NCBI GenBank assembly: GCA_037178855.1
Contig: JASJZC010000001.1
Span: 6,634,001-6,698,000 of the forward strand
Direction: 5' to 3'
Origin: Oscheius sp. JU75
Lineage: Eukaryota; Nematoda; Chromadorea; Rhabditida; Rhabditidae
DNA: 64,000 bases
Under the pieces are notes generated by a model. It had not been told where the DNA came from and ran no database searches. It saw nothing but the letters and a program-made list of their open reading frames with translations. Both the position numbers and the translations under genes were made by a program. Positions 1 to 11,850 of the stretch are shown here, piece after piece (position 1 is the first letter of the stretch; each line of letters begins with the position of its first letter).

Positions 1-870
1 CATTCCATGCGATGGGAGAGAATTTCGCTGCTTAAGGATAGACTTCGTCCAGAAATCTCCTCGTTTGGGTAAGTTCATTTTGTTTTATTCTAATTTTTCC
101 ATTTGAGATTCTTCGCCTCGTCTCTGAACAACACCTCGTTCCGACGTCAACAAGTTGGCTTCTTCCGAAGTAACTGCATGGACTGTCTCGATCGAACCAA
201 CGTCGTCCAAGCCATGTTGGCCCGTGAATCGCTATCAGACCAACTGCAATTCCTCGGCATTCTCATGGAGGGCGAGTTGGTCGAACATGTTCCTCAGTTA
301 GAAACACAGTTCAAGCATTGTAAGAGCTTTTTTTATCTTTCAAATTGTCTATCAGTGTGGGCGGATAACGGCGACGAGTGCAGTAAGCAGTACGCGGGAA
401 CCGGAGCTCTGAAGGCCGATTTTACCCGTCTCGGAAGAAGAACATATCAGGGAGCTCTCAACGATGGAATCAACGCCATTACTCGCTACTTTAGAAACAA
501 TTTCGCGGATGGATATCGACAGGTGGGATTGGTCTCTTTTTTGTGACAAAGTTGAATCCAGGACGCGATTGATCTCTTCCTTGGGAACTTCATCATCGAT
601 CCGAACAACCTTCCGCCCACCTTGGAAACGACCCTTCTCAACATGGATCTGAATGGAATCGCCATAGGCGCGGCTGCTTTTTCCATGGCCATGACCGTTC
701 TCTGCATCTTGGTAGCAGGTAAGCTTCGCTCGCACTTTCTACCAAATTGTGCAAATCCAGAAAACGTTTCGGCGACGATCTTCTGGCTCGCTGTCTTCAT
801 TTTCTGCCTCATATTCATCTTTATAAACGGAGAAGAATTTGTAAACGTACCTAAGTTGAAGTTAGACTAG
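1..870 (+). CDS. SAC1-family phosphoinositide phosphatase, 3' part only
   Basis: This is the C-terminal half of a SAC1-type lipid phosphatase, which dephosphorylates PI4P and related phosphoinositides at the ER/Golgi. Five exons are visible, about 1-68, 108-319, 356-522, 562-718 and 761-870, separated by introns of 36-43 nt that keep phase. About 237 residues are encoded. The catalytic CX5R motif is intact inside [12 protein letters not shown], followed by the conserved [10 protein letters not shown] and DFTR segments. Two hydrophobic segments near the end match the two C-terminal membrane spans of SAC1. The protein ends KLKLD, which fits a KXKXX-type ER retrieval signal. An AATAAA lies at about 979-984. 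The N-terminal half is outside the window. Family assignment is secure; the name sac-1 would be by homology only. Confidence 0.93.
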
Positions 871-1008
871 TTTTTTTTTCTCTCTACTCCCCCCATTAGG
901 TGCAATTGTTTTTCCCCGTTTCCACAGCTGTGATATCTCATTTATTTATTTCTTTTCTGGCTTTTTGTAGACAATATAAATAAATGTTTATGTAATGTAT
1001 TGTCTTTG

Positions 1009-1221
1009 CTAACCAGACTGAAATGTCAGTAGTGACGCGCATCGTTTGCAAAAAGGAGAGCACGGGGGTCCGTTCGGGCAATTTGATTCGTCTTCCATGG
1101 CTTCCGTTCTTCTTTCCTCTGAGGAATCACGTAGCACTTTCGGAACGATCAGACTTTTCGTGGTCATCTGCTCTCCACCCTTCTTTTTGACAAAATGATC
1201 AAGAGTCTCCTCAAAACCCAT
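1009..1221 (-). CDS. Small hypothetical ORF (70 aa)
   Basis: A single open frame of 70 codons starts at ATG and ends at TAG, convergent with the SAC1 gene. The protein is charged at the N-terminus and Cys-rich near the end (a CPNGPPCSPFCKRC stretch). It has no signal peptide or membrane segment, and I recognise no family. Codon choice looks plausible and a minus-strand AATAAA-like run lies near 938-950, but no splice sites or homologue support it. It could be the last exon of a longer gene or chance. Confidence 0.3.
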   Translation of the reverse strand: MGFEETLDHFVKKKGGEQMTTKSLIVPKVLRDSSEERRTEAMEDESNCPNGPPCSPFCKRCASLLTFQSG

Positions 1222-1685
1222 AGATTAGAGCACAGAAAAGGCGGTAAACAGCCTCTCCGATTACTTATTAGGGTTCCTTTTTCGTCCATGTGATTTTCGT
1301 CGCCAGACTATTTACCAGTCAGCCCCCGCCATACTTTTATTTCCATTCTGCTCTATAGTCCGGTCCAATATAACGGACTCTACGAGTGCCGGGGGCTATT
1401 TGAACGACGCTCTGTAAAAAAAGGAGAAGGAGGGAGGTCTGGAGGAGTAGTTTTTGCCTCAAAACTTCTCTTGGCTGATTTAGTCGTTCGTAATGGCTTC
1501 TTTGATATATTGGCCTTTCTTGAAATGACTTCATATTAAAAAAGGAGCTGCAACGATTGGGACTCAGCGGTTTCGAGCTTTGTCTGTTGTATCGTCAGTA
1601 ATCTACCGTCTGATTTAAAGCGACAGTATACCCCTGGCTCCTTATCTCTGTGCTCATGTACCTCGAGGGAAATCCGCGCGACGTT

Positions 1686-1824
1686 GGCCCCCCATAGCTC
1701 TGTCGGTAAGCGTTTCGACTACAAAACAAAACCGAGCTGGGTTCGACTCTTACGTGGGTCGAACCATTTCGTCTGCTCATAGATTCCTATATCCCAGTTT
1801 GCGCGCCGAATTCAAACGGGGACC
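1686..1824 (+). repeat. tRNA-derived SINE-like element, copy 1
   Basis: The head (1686-1765) resembles a tRNA gene: a box A-like TAGCTCTGTCGGTAAGCG and a box B-like GGTTCGACTCT, with a degenerate anticodon arm centred on ACAAAACAAA. About 30 nt downstream is a tail, AGTTTGCGCGCCGAATTCAA, followed by ACGGGG (about 1796-1824). The same head-plus-tail arrangement recurs at 13684-13890 and 38541-38759. The cloverleaf does not close properly, so it is not a functional tRNA gene. Confidence 0.65.
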
Positions 1825-4800
1825 AAAATACGCACGAAAGTAGACAATGAATTGAATGTATTCTTCAACTTGAAGGGATTCGACTTAGGCTTATACAGAC
1901 AGTCTTCTGGATTGAGCTCTCGTCTCTTCAATATGACGCCATTGTGTCCGAAATGTACTTGCTATCCGAAGTGTCGTAACTAGTCTTCTGGGAGTAGCCG
2001 TGACTTTCTCTGTAGTCCCTTCAGGGCAAAAGTCATGGTTGCCCGATATGTTCACCCCCATAACTTTCATAACACCTTTCGCCGAATTCCACCACAGAAC
2101 ATAATTGAATAATATGGCCTTTGAATTCGGTGCTCGAAAAACAGGAAGTGCTGCTTGAGTGCATTTCTATAGAGTTCCAGCAGATCCGTAACCAGCCTGT
2201 CCGAGTCCTTCTACAGGAATTCTGGTCTATTTTAAAATATTCCCAACCATTCTTTCCGTTCTCTTTCATTACCCGTCGTCTCCTATTTCCTGTGTGTGCT
2301 CATTAGGAGATCAGACCACTGCGCACCTTTTTGAACTGGCTTGTTCTTTGTGGTCCATGCTCTTTTTAGTAGTATACTGAAAAGTACCGTAACCTACTCT
2401 CGATTATCCTCATTATTTTCGATGGACTCTTAAGACTCCAAACCATATCCTTCTCCATCATTCAACTGCTCCAAGAGCTGTCAAATTGGGCTAATTCGTG
2501 GCCTGCAAAATTCAACTCCCTTTCCGGGTATAAAGGTTACATCCTGCTGATTTTCGGTCATATCCCACTTCGGAGTATGTGTGATGAGAGTACGTCGTAT
2601 CCCAGCTAGACTATACTCGGGATCTATAATTTATTTAGTGCGTCTTCCTGCCTGCAGAGGAGACATTTCCCTGACTCGGCTGAACGAGGAAAGTTGCTAG
2701 ATCAAGAGCAATTAGAGTTCTTCCTAGCGGCATCTTCGATAGACGAGTTAAATAGCTCCTACATACCAAGAACACAAGTTGCTCCTTATAGGAAGGACAT
2801 GAGGAAGCCGACAATTATTTTATTTCAGTCCACAAGAGTACATTTCTGAAATTCGTAGTTCGTAGAAGACAGTTGTTTAGAGAAACGTCTAGCTTGCAAG
2901 AGCCTCTTTAGATCCGATACCCCATTATGAATACAAACATTCCGTGTGTGTTCCCTCTTTTTCTACTTTATAAAAAAGATAATTTAAAAAAGCCTGAGGA
3001 GGCGGTCGCTACGGATCTCTATTCATTTCTTAGCCTCGGGTTCCCACTTCTCATGACCCTTTCTCTCCTTTCTCTACCGGAACTTCGAGCCACTTGGCAT
3101 TTTCGAGTCTATTCTAGGAAAGTGGCAGACTCTGAACTCGAATGGGCCCTGTCAGAGGTTCTCTTTTTGAAGGGAACTCTTGTTATCAAACAGTCTTTTC
3201 TGGGTGAAGGTGTTCCATCCAGTATTTCCCCCGAATTCTGTGGCGAGGTATACAAGAGACATACATCCTGATTACTGTGTTCGGGATCGAACTCTTCGGC
3301 TCCATAGTTCCCTCGTTGAGTCCGCCTCAATTAATCGTTTCCCTCTCTCGTCGACATAAAATGTCGCGACACCACGACCCTTCCTGCGCGTTCCTTAAAG
3401 CCCAATCAACAGGAAACGACAGATTTACGTGTTTCCGGCCAAGACGACGGTTTCTAGTCTGTACGAGCTTTTGGATTCCAATGATCCTCTGACGCCGTTA
3501 GGGTACTTAAAATGACTTTTCTCCAGCAACAAACTATCATCCTATCTTCCTATTCTTGGCCCGAACTTTGAATCTTTTATTCTGGCCAAAGAATGAGACT
3601 TGATAAGAGCAATTGGATTACCTCACATATTGTTTAAACTATCAGTTTCGGTAATCCTCTTTGCAGACAGGCACCTCGTAAGCACACAGCTTGGTTCTCT
3701 TCTTCAGTTACGATTCTCTCGTTGTTCTAGACCATAGTTCAAGTTATCGGAATACTGACCCGAAATATGTGACAGATTTCTAATGTCAGTTTCAAATCTG
3801 TACTCTGCTTTATGGGGGCGTCAATCCGGTTCTGTTTGAGCAACTGTTCTTCGAACTCTGTTCTATTTCTGAGCGAATCTTTTGACCTTCCCGTCAGCAG
3901 AAGGTCCCATTCTGTTAGACGACCCTGGTTTCCTCCTTATAAGCGGGCTCTGGGGAATCGCATCAGCCGTCAGTTTGAGTCCCCACGAGAATCTTGTAAC
4001 GAGGTATTCAGAAGTTGAGATCAGAAGAAGAGGGTGAGAGGTCAAGGATTGATCATCATTAGTCCTCCTGTTTAATACGATGTTTTCCAAGTGTTCCGAG
4101 GGGGAACAAAACAAGCTTTTGACATACCTCAGTGCCCACTAAGCTGAACGCTATTTCGAGCAAAGTCGGCCATTCCTGGATCGCGATCACTGAGCTTAAA
4201 AAGTGTCTTCATTCGAAGAAAGCGGCCTCTAATTTAGTCATTACCTCCCAGTTCAGTGCCTCACCAATTCACGCAGAATAACGGAATAGGCTTCAATTTG
4301 CTGGAAGTACAGATCTTTTTACTTTTGCCAGAAAAACCAGCTGTAAACCGGGTGTTCGAATACTTGTGCAGGTACGTATACCAGAGAACGGCATTGACGA
4401 GAATCTAACATTTCTGCCAAAGAGTACAGGACACTGAGTCAGTCCCTCTTAATTGCTCTTGCTCCTCCGTCTATCACCCTTCCGAATCAACTAAATTTAC
4501 GTATTCGCCTCTATTTATGGAAGTAGCCTTTCACATGCCTAATTAAGCACATCCTCTCTTTATCAAATGTTTTGCCCACCATTGTAGACAGCTTCTGACA
4601 AACAATTGGAGCCTAGCTCTTGATTCGTCTCTCAATAAGCACTGAGTTGTTTTGGTGGAGACTGCTTTTTCTGGCTCAAAGATTATAGCATTTCATGGTC
4701 AGCTTGGTATTCGGGGATGGTAGACACGCACACACAACTCCGTTCTAGACTTTAGATCTCCTCTTATTCTCTCGATCTCTTTCGTGAGCAGATTCTTTTA

Positions 4801-4989
4801 AATTTGTTGTCTTGACTCATATGCGATCTCTTGGTGGCTGGCGAGAATCCACTGACTCGCTGGCTTGCTTTTTTAAACAAATTGCAAACTTAGAAAGAGT
4901 TGTTGAGCTCTCACAACTGTCTTGTTCGAAAATGTCCCTACAGTGCTCCTGAAGATCCTGCCGTTACAATTAGCCAAAGAGGTCCGTCT

Positions 4990-5085
4990 GTTACACATGT
5001 CAATTGTTATCCCGGATTACACTTGACAATGCTTGTTTTTCCTGTCAAGTCCTATCCTTGAAAAGTTTTGGAAAGTTGAGGCATA
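4990..5085 (+). repeat. Dispersed repeat with TTGACA/TGTCAA hairpin, copy 1
   Basis: About 90 nt that match 20449-20540 closely, including TTACACATG, CACTTGACAATG, CTGTCAAG and AAGTTTTGG in the same order and spacing. Inside it, ACTTGACA and TGTCAAGT form an inverted repeat with a loop of about 17 nt. No coding capacity. It is probably a remnant of a non-autonomous transposable element. Confidence 0.6.
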
Positions 5086-6343
5086 AGAGAGTCACAATTC
5101 CAATTTCACTGAATCGCTCCGAAAAGAGCGCTAGCGACTGGTTAACGTTACAAGGTGTTCTAGGGTTCCTTCTTCCTCAGTCTTGCAGAATCTTTTGATA
5201 GAGTGTTTGTTTTCCGAACGAAACTTGGCCCCGGAAATTAGAAAGACGATACATCCTCTCCGCCCTGATCTATGTTCTCCCCCCGTATTAATCCGCTAAT
5301 TCCATTTACATTTTCTTGGCCTTTTTTGACCGGGTTCAATAGAAGTAGGTGTCACTTTCAAAGTTGTTCAGTCGTGAAAATGCCAATTCGAAGATTCGTA
5401 AAGATGATTTTACCACCCGCTTGCGTCAAGTAGAGTCTGGTCGAGGATCGACAGCTTTTACTCGGGATAAGAGCGGCTAAAACTTTGAATTTGACGTTTG
5501 TGTTTTGAGCATGTCTTAGATCTCAGTTTGTTCTTTTCCACCCTACAGAGCAGTCTGTCTTTCACTAATTGCTTCCTTATAGAACCCATCTCTTCTCGGT
5601 CTTAGATGACGCCATTCTGCATTCTGTTCTAGGTTATTTCTTCTATTGGTCTTCTCAACTGTTCACTCCGTTTCTAGCTTGACATCTTGCCTACAGTTAC
5701 CTCATATGGCAAATTCACATATTCCTCCTCCCTCGCATCCCCCAAAACAATTCGTGACACAGAGTTCCCAGAAAATTGAATCATGCCAGAAAGTATTGCT
5801 TGTCCTTCTAACGGAGTTATGACCGGATCGTGGCTGACCATATTTGACGAGCTGCTTCCGCTGTCAGCTGAACTTCTCGGACCAGTTTTTTAGCCACACT
5901 GACAGGTGTGACCTGCAAGATTCTATTAAGCGAGTTGAAGATATGCTTCCTCCTTGGAGACATTCTGACTTCATAGCTCTTCGTGCTGTATTGGTGTAGA
6001 TACTTGCATGTTTACCACCCCCTGCTCCGCGTATTCTATTGCCTGCTCCGGGAGGAGTTGGGTCTCCATTCCTCATATCCGCTCTACCATTCATTGGCAG
6101 CACAGAGCATCTTCATTCTTACTACAATATCTGTGAGGAACTCATTTAATCTCCCACTAATTATGTCGAAGAAGACCCGCAATTCGGAATCATCATCTCC
6201 CTAATTCTTTCATCTCTGTTCCCACACCTGTTTTTATTACTTCGACAGTCACTTCCCAAATCGTCTGACTCGACTTTTTTTTTCCAACTGAAAGAGAAGA
6301 CAATCTGTCATTGTTTTGTCATGTCCTTGGGCTTTGGCTTCCA

Positions 6344-8229
6344 ATGGATTTCAACGCCGGTCTCCCGGGAGCTCAGCCCGGATTGGCTGATATCTTCTCC
6401 TTTGTCTGAAAACACTCTTCCGTCTGATTGTTCTTCATTTGCTTTTTAGAGACGCGATGGCAAACGGGGAGGACTGTGCTCTCCAGTTGACAGCCTCGAA
6501 TCTTCTGCTGTCGATGCTCTTCATTCTGGCCTTCAGTCTCTCCCTTTTGGGCAATTTCGTGGTCATAATTACAATTCTCTTCAAGACATCCTCGAGGACA
6601 CGAAGCATCACCAACTTTTATCTTTTGAATCTGGCAGTGGCCGATCTTCTGAGGTATCTCTTTCCAACTTTTGCAGTCTATCGATGTGCTCAGAAGTGTC
6701 GTCTGTATTCCACCTACTCTTCTGAGCGAGTTGACCCATTGCTGGCTACTGGGTCCAATCATGTGCAAGGTGGTCGCGTATCTACAGCCAGTAGGAGTCT
6801 GTGCCTCTGCCTACACACTGGCTGTCATTGCTATCGAGAGATACTACGCCATCTGTCGTCCTCTAGAGTGCCGGAAGTGGCACAGTAAGGTGGGTTTTGG
6901 TCTCTTCAAGTGCTTGTTTTTACTGACCAAATCCAAAGGGTGTTCCTCTCAGAGTGAGTGACATCTGCCCCCAGAATAAGTCCGAAGGATCGAGGCGGGC
7001 TTTAAATAAAATGAGAGCTGACTGGTATGACTTTCTCAACTCTACAAAAACCTACAGAAACGCATTTTTCAGAAACGGGCTCTCATTACGATTTCCATCG
7101 TCTGGGCTCTATCCTTTGGTGCGAATCTTGGCTCCTTGGCCATTTTCGAACTGGTCCCATACAGACAACAGTGGACCTGCGACACGACCAAAGGAATCGT
7201 CGTCGATTTCGTCTACCAGCTCTATGTGACTTTTGTGAGTACATTACTAACTCGTAGCATAAAACATTTAAGGTACTCCTCTTTATTCCACTTGCCCTGA
7301 TGGTCGGTCTTTACGGCCATGTGATCTTCACACTGAACAACGTGGCTAACAGTGACAATCCGCTTATTGAGCAGGTCATCATAGATGATTGTGAGTATTT
7401 TCTGAGCAGGACTTTTGAGACCTTCTTTCCAAACTTCACACTGGCTTTTCAGCTCTTCCCTCCCGACAATCGCTGTCCGAATGGCTCTTCAACACGGTCA
7501 GTCGTGTGCCGGAGAAGAAGTACTCGCTGAAGGAGAAGAATTCTCTGACCATACCTGGCAGCATTTCTATTACCAAGCAAAGCCGCTCACCATCAGTCAG
7601 TTCCTTCTTCGGAGGCTGTGGGACCCCGAGGGGCAGCTTCGACAATTCCCTTCTTCTAAGGAGCACAAATCAGGTGAGGCTAGGAATATATTTGGTTAGA
7701 GTGGCCTAGAAAGAGACGTCAGAGCAAGCGATCAGAGTTCGGAATGTTCCGAGGGGAAACACTAAACTTTCAGGATAAGATTCTTCTGGCCAAGAGGAAG
7801 GTCACTAGGATGTTGATCACGATTGTGATTGTTTTTGCTGCCTGCTGGGTCCCATCATACTCGTGGTGGCTTCTAGTCAGAACAGCCGACCTTATGGGAT
7901 TCAACCTCTGGCATCCTGGTCTCAACTCTGTTCTCACCATGCTCACCTATGTCTCCTCTATGGCCAATCCTATCACCTATTGTTTCATGAACAAGTCATT
8001 CCGCACGTCGGTCTTTTCCTACTGTCAGTCGAAGGAGACTATCCGAAGGGTAGGTCTTATTTTGGAAACTGGAAAAAGAAGAGTTTAGCGTCCTCCTCAA
8101 CCACCACCTTCGCATCGAAGCGCCTCAAGGGACCAGCCCAGAATGGACAGACAGTCACCCCCAGCTGTCACAGCCCCTATTCCCTTGATCAAGATCGATT
8201 TTGCCTTGGATACAAGTATCCATGTCTAG
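6344..8229 (+). CDS. Cholecystokinin/sulfakinin receptor-like GPCR
   Basis: Class A peptide GPCR at the plasma membrane. Core exons: about 6457-6653, 6694-6889, 7073-7234, 7273-7390, 7453-7673, 7774-8049, 8089-8229 (436 aa from ATG 6457). All junctions keep phase. Hallmarks: TM2 LNLAVADLLR, DRY-box equivalent ERYYAICRPL, TM6 FAACWVPSY and TM7 NPITYCFMNKSFR. The last, with the long third intracellular loop (exons 4-5), points to CCK/gastrin/sulfakinin-type receptors. An upstream in-frame exon, ATG 6344 to about 6403, can be joined through a weak GTCTGA donor and would add 38 residues (436 to 474), including an acidic N-terminus. Otherwise TTTTTAG at about 6444-6449 may be a trans-splice acceptor before ATG 6457. 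AATAAA lies near 8276. Peptide-GPCR assignment is firm; the ligand is inferred. Confidence 0.85.
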
Positions 8230-8400
8230 GTTTTTAGTGCTAACAATGATCTCGTGTTGTCAGTATTCTGGTCTGCAATAAAGGGTACCTCACTTTTATA
8301 ACAATAGGCCACAAGCGTGGCGGTCGGGCCCAAACTGGGCGGACTAAACAGACATGCCTTACAGCGAGAGACTTCACAATATTTCCCTAGGTTTTTGGTG

Positions 8401-8478
8401 TGGCGCCCTTTGAATTGGTAGCGCAGTGCTAGCGTGCTCACTTCTTGTCAGACCAACCCGGGTTCGAGTCCGCGCCAG
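8401..8478 (+). repeat. tRNA-like sequence (pseudo-tRNA/SINE head)
   Basis: The ends TGGCGCC and CGCGCCA can pair as an acceptor stem with one mismatch. A box A-like TGGTAGCGCAGTG and a perfect box B, GGTTCGAGTCC, are present. The T stem and anticodon stem do not pair well, so a functional tRNA is unlikely. It lacks the tail seen in the main SINE family. It is best read as a tRNA pseudogene or a head from another SINE family. Confidence 0.5.
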
Positions 8479-9585
8479 GTTTTTCGTTTTGCTCGAACCG
8501 AGGTCACACACGGACAGGTACACAAAGACGACACTAAAAGGATATAGATATCTATTCGTTCATTATTCACAACATTATATCCGTAATGACAGTATCACAG
8601 TATCTAGCACTTTCTTCTTTAAAGCTCTCACTCGGGCACTCAGTTACAGGAACAGCTGCATCTCTGCTTCGTCAGCAGATAAACTTGGTTCAAAAAGTGA
8701 CCGGAATCGACGACGTGAACTTGGCTGTTGAAGACGTATTTCATAATCCGGTTGTCAATGTCCGCCTCTCCCAGAAACTCGAAACCAGCATCTTGAAAGA
8801 CAGCCGGTGCGACCCGCGGATTGCACAAGCCCGTCTGTTTTTGAGTGATTACGGTAGAGGGATCGGTGTCTCTTGCTATTGTCCATTGGAATCTGGAAAA
8901 TCATTTCTCATTCCGAAGAGACTCACTTGAAATTGTTCGAAGAAGGTGTGCCCACATACTGTAGTAATCGTGTCGGAGTGACCACCCCTGTAGTCAGGTT
9001 GACTACTTTATTGCCCTAAATTGTACATATTCCATAGGAGCCGTATAAAAAACCCACGTCAATAAAAGTCCCTTCAACTTGGAGTTTCTGGTCCAAGTAG
9101 ACTGTTCCCCAATGCGGAGCTCCTCCTTTCGGTGTCCTGGAAATTCTCTGGTTTCTTCTGCTCATAGATTAGAAGTACAGTTACTGTGATTTGTTAGCGG
9201 AACCAAGGTGTCGTAAACAGTAGTTTCTTATCAGGAGGAAGAAACCACGAAACAGGAGGAAGGAGATAGTCTTTGAATACTCAACGTTTGCTAAACAAGC
9301 ACAGACAGTCATTCGTTTTGGCATCTTACCGAAGAGGTTTAAGGATAGGACGACTAGGAAAGCTACCCAAATTTATAATTATCTGCTTACGCTATCAACA
9401 CTTTGCCACTTTCGCTGTTAGCCTCAGAAGTCAAATCTTTCTAACTTGAACTATAAATTTGGTTTGTCATTGATAATTAAGAACTTTTTGCCTCTGTTCC
9501 GTGACCTCGGATAACTCCACAAATAAACAAAGAAACAGACGCTTTCATAGTTTGGATGAAAATAAAACGTATTGTAGAGCTTTGC
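8479..9585. other. Intergenic, unresolved
   Basis: A 114-codon plus-strand frame (8586-8930) and an overlapping 62-codon minus-strand frame lie here. Neither has a recognisable domain, a signal peptide or flanking splice sites that extend it. Nothing else is identifiable between the GPCR and the small secreted gene. Confidence 0.4.
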
Positions 9586-9944
9586 TCACCAGAGAATGAC
9601 GTACTCGGTCCTCGGAATCTGTCCCTGTCTCTGAAGTGGTCTTCCCATACCCATCACGGCGTTCGGAGGAAATGTCGGCCGTTGGGCATTGAATGGCCAA
9701 TAAAATTTTGCATCAACAGCTCCGTTATACTAAAAAGAACTCTCAGTATTGTTTGGAAGAGACTTACAAAGCCTGCAGCTCGTTTGGATATGGTTTTGAC
9801 CAGGCTCGGTCCGCCTTTGACTGTGGATGGCGATGTTAACTCGAGGATATCTTCGAGAAGGCCCGATCCTTCCTCGACAGTATCATTCTGCCCCATCAGG
9901 AGAGGTAACAGTGTCACCAGTACGGTGACTTGAATATTGACCAT
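9586..9944 (-). CDS. Small secreted protein, possible peptide precursor (106 aa)
   Basis: Two exons, about 9768-9944 and 9586-9729, separated by a 38-nt GTAAGT...TTTTTAG intron in phase 0. The N-terminus is a clear signal peptide (hydrophobic TVLVTLLPLLMG after a short start). An acidic stretch follows, then a dibasic KR near residue 54-55. Downstream is an aromatic and Pro-rich segment (KFYWPFNAQRP) and MGMGRPLQRQ, where GR could mark an amidation or cleavage site. Small size, signal peptide and dibasic site would fit a neuropeptide-like precursor, but there is no repeated peptide motif and no recognised family. Function is unassigned. Confidence 0.6.
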
Positions 9945-11149
9945 GCGATTATCAACAGGGGAAGTAGTTCACATACGATGAGTCAGTCGCGGCACCCTCC
10001 GATAAACAGATCCAATCTGTAACACGGATCGCGTTAATAATCGGGAAAGTGACGATAGGCATAGAGTCCAAGGATAACAGAAGTCAAAACTGGGAGTAAG
10101 GAAGAGTTAGAAATGATACGTGGCTGGAACAGGTATCGACTAGATGCATAGTCGGGAAAAACTTTGTTTAGTTTGAAGCAGCTCACAACGGTCGTACTGT
10201 CGTATCGGTGGCTTCAACTGTCGAAACCACAAAGAGGAGACCCCTTTCAAATCATGTTGCGACTATTATTCTGGCCAAAAAAAAAACATTTTCAGCTCAA
10301 AACTTAAACCACTTAACTTAACAGAAATCCTGAGCTCTGGAAATCTATAATAATTATGGGCTTTCAGGCCGAAAATCCATGTTGTTACCTGAGCGTGGAT
10401 AGCAAAGTATTCCACAAGAAACTGGGAAAACAAATTGAATGAAAAAGCATTTGAAGAGCCGAAAATACTTTCTAGAATGAACTGGGAAGCTTCAAGTCCA
10501 ATCGAGGTACTACCCCCATATATAGGCCTGGGAGAGTGAAAACTGTTTCTCACTGCAAACAGTCCAGTCACTCGATTTCATAAATTTGCATAGATAACAG
10601 CCATTTTCAAACTTCGTTAACAGACAAAACAAAAGAGAATTAGTGTTTGGGTAGGCCGTTTATTCCTACAGTCAACAAATCAGTCTGTTCCAAAATAACC
10701 AACAGTGTGGGTAGAGACAAGGTGTTCAAAAAGGAAAGACTATGACTGGTTCTTCCGTTTTCGAACACAGACGTCACATTTCCGTCGAAAGGGTGAAAGG
10801 ACAGGATTGGAATGTGAAAATCAGTACTAATGGGTGGTCGAACAGCTGATAAGGGGAAGAGAAGGCGAATGTCGTCGCAAGGATTTTAGTGTGGGAGAGT
10901 GTGTGAGACAGATACGATCTATAGTCAGAATCTCTGAAGGGATTGGCACAGGAGCGTCCCGGAGGAATGGTGATCTGAACAAACAGGCGACTGTACATGA
11001 ACTGCCGCCGAATAATCGATATAATCGCTTCAAAGGCGCCCGTAGCGCAACTTGACAATGACCTGATCACGCTCGGGACATGCATATCTCTCTGATTGGG
11101 GAACGAGGAAGCGTTGTGGAACTGAAGTTTATTCGAAAGGACAGCAATA
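9945..11149. other. Intergenic with unresolved minus-strand frames
   Basis: Minus-strand frames at 10266-10571 (101 codons) and 10774-11157 (127 codons) are open but carry no recognisable domain. The second overlaps the 3' end and probable 3' UTR of the skr gene on the same strand, so it is most likely untranslated. I see no RNA gene or repeat here. Confidence 0.4.
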
Positions 11150-11702
11150 TCATCCACAGGAAGAATCTACCCACTCGAATGTCTTGCGAACTTCTTCTGC
11201 CTCCTCCTCGGTGAAGTCGTTCTCCAGTCCGTAGAGTTCTCTGAGTTCCTCGACGGTTTTCCCAATGGCCATGTTTGCTATTTTTTGAGTGATGATCTCA
11301 ATCAGACCCTGTACATCAAGGTAGTTGGCTCCCTAAAAACACTTGTAAAAAAATTGAAAAGCAACCAACCAAGAGAACATCGAGAAGTTGCGTATTGGTC
11401 ATGCTCAGGTACTCTTCGTCAGCCTGGGTCAATGTGATTCTCTGGTCTTCATTTTCGTCCTTGGGCTTGAAGACCTCTCCGCGATGGGTGGTACACCAGT
11501 CGACGATCTTCAGCAGGGTCCAGCCATCAACATTCGAGACTGGAAGAGCTTCCAGAAGAAGACTCTCCGGATCCTCGATTCCCAGATCCTCGGCCATCTT
11601 CTTGAGTAGATTCGACTGGAAGGCGACATCTTCCTCCACAGTCACCTCGGTGTCATCGTTGGCCTTGAGCAGGAACTTGAGCTGCTTCTTTTCTGAGGAC
11701 AT
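11150..11702 (-). CDS. skr: Skp1-related protein (SCF ubiquitin ligase adaptor)
   Basis: Two exons, about 11370-11702 and 11150-11332, giving 171 aa, the usual Skp1 length. Skp1 links cullin to F-box proteins in SCF E3 ligases. The N-terminal BTB/POZ-like half contains FLLKANDDTEVTVEEDVAFQ and ends with the family-typical helix TNTQLLDVLL. Exon 2 carries ANYLDVQGLIEI, then GKTVEELRELYGLENDFTEE, matching the Skp1 C-terminal helices that bind the F-box. The expected last helix (family WCEEK-like) reads FEWVDSSCG, a divergent end. The intron donor is GTTGGT, weaker than its neighbours. A minus-strand AATAAA lies at about 11128-11133, right after the stop. Nematodes have many skr paralogues; I cannot tell which this is. 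Confidence 0.93.
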
Positions 11703-11850
11703 CTAGAGAAGATCTTGGATAGAATGAGGATTTGTGATAAGGTCGGCGCACTGTGGGGTCTTCGCTTTGGGCAAGCCAAGCGATGCGAGTCGCATTGTTC
11801 AAATCGTTAAACAACAATTGATACACTTTAAGCTTTATTACGTATTTATT

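Larger units (their letters stand above)
1222..6343. other. Gene-poor interval
   Basis: About 5 kb without a convincing gene. Open frames are short, lack recognisable motifs and do not join across plausible introns. The interval holds one tRNA-derived SINE-like copy (1686-1824), a hairpin (about 1358-1382, AGTCCG...CGGACT) and one copy of a dispersed hairpin repeat (about 4990-5085). The region just before 6344 is presumably the promoter of the GPCR gene; I see no specific element in it. Confidence 0.5.

Noticed and set aside
8401-8478. Functional tRNA gene
   Set aside because: Acceptor ends pair and box B is perfect, but the T stem and anticodon stem do not close and no sensible anticodon loop with U33 forms; kept only as tRNA-like.
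10774-11157. 127-codon minus-strand ORF after the skr gene
   Set aside because: It begins inside the skr stop region and past its AATAAA, so it is most likely 3' UTR or spacer.
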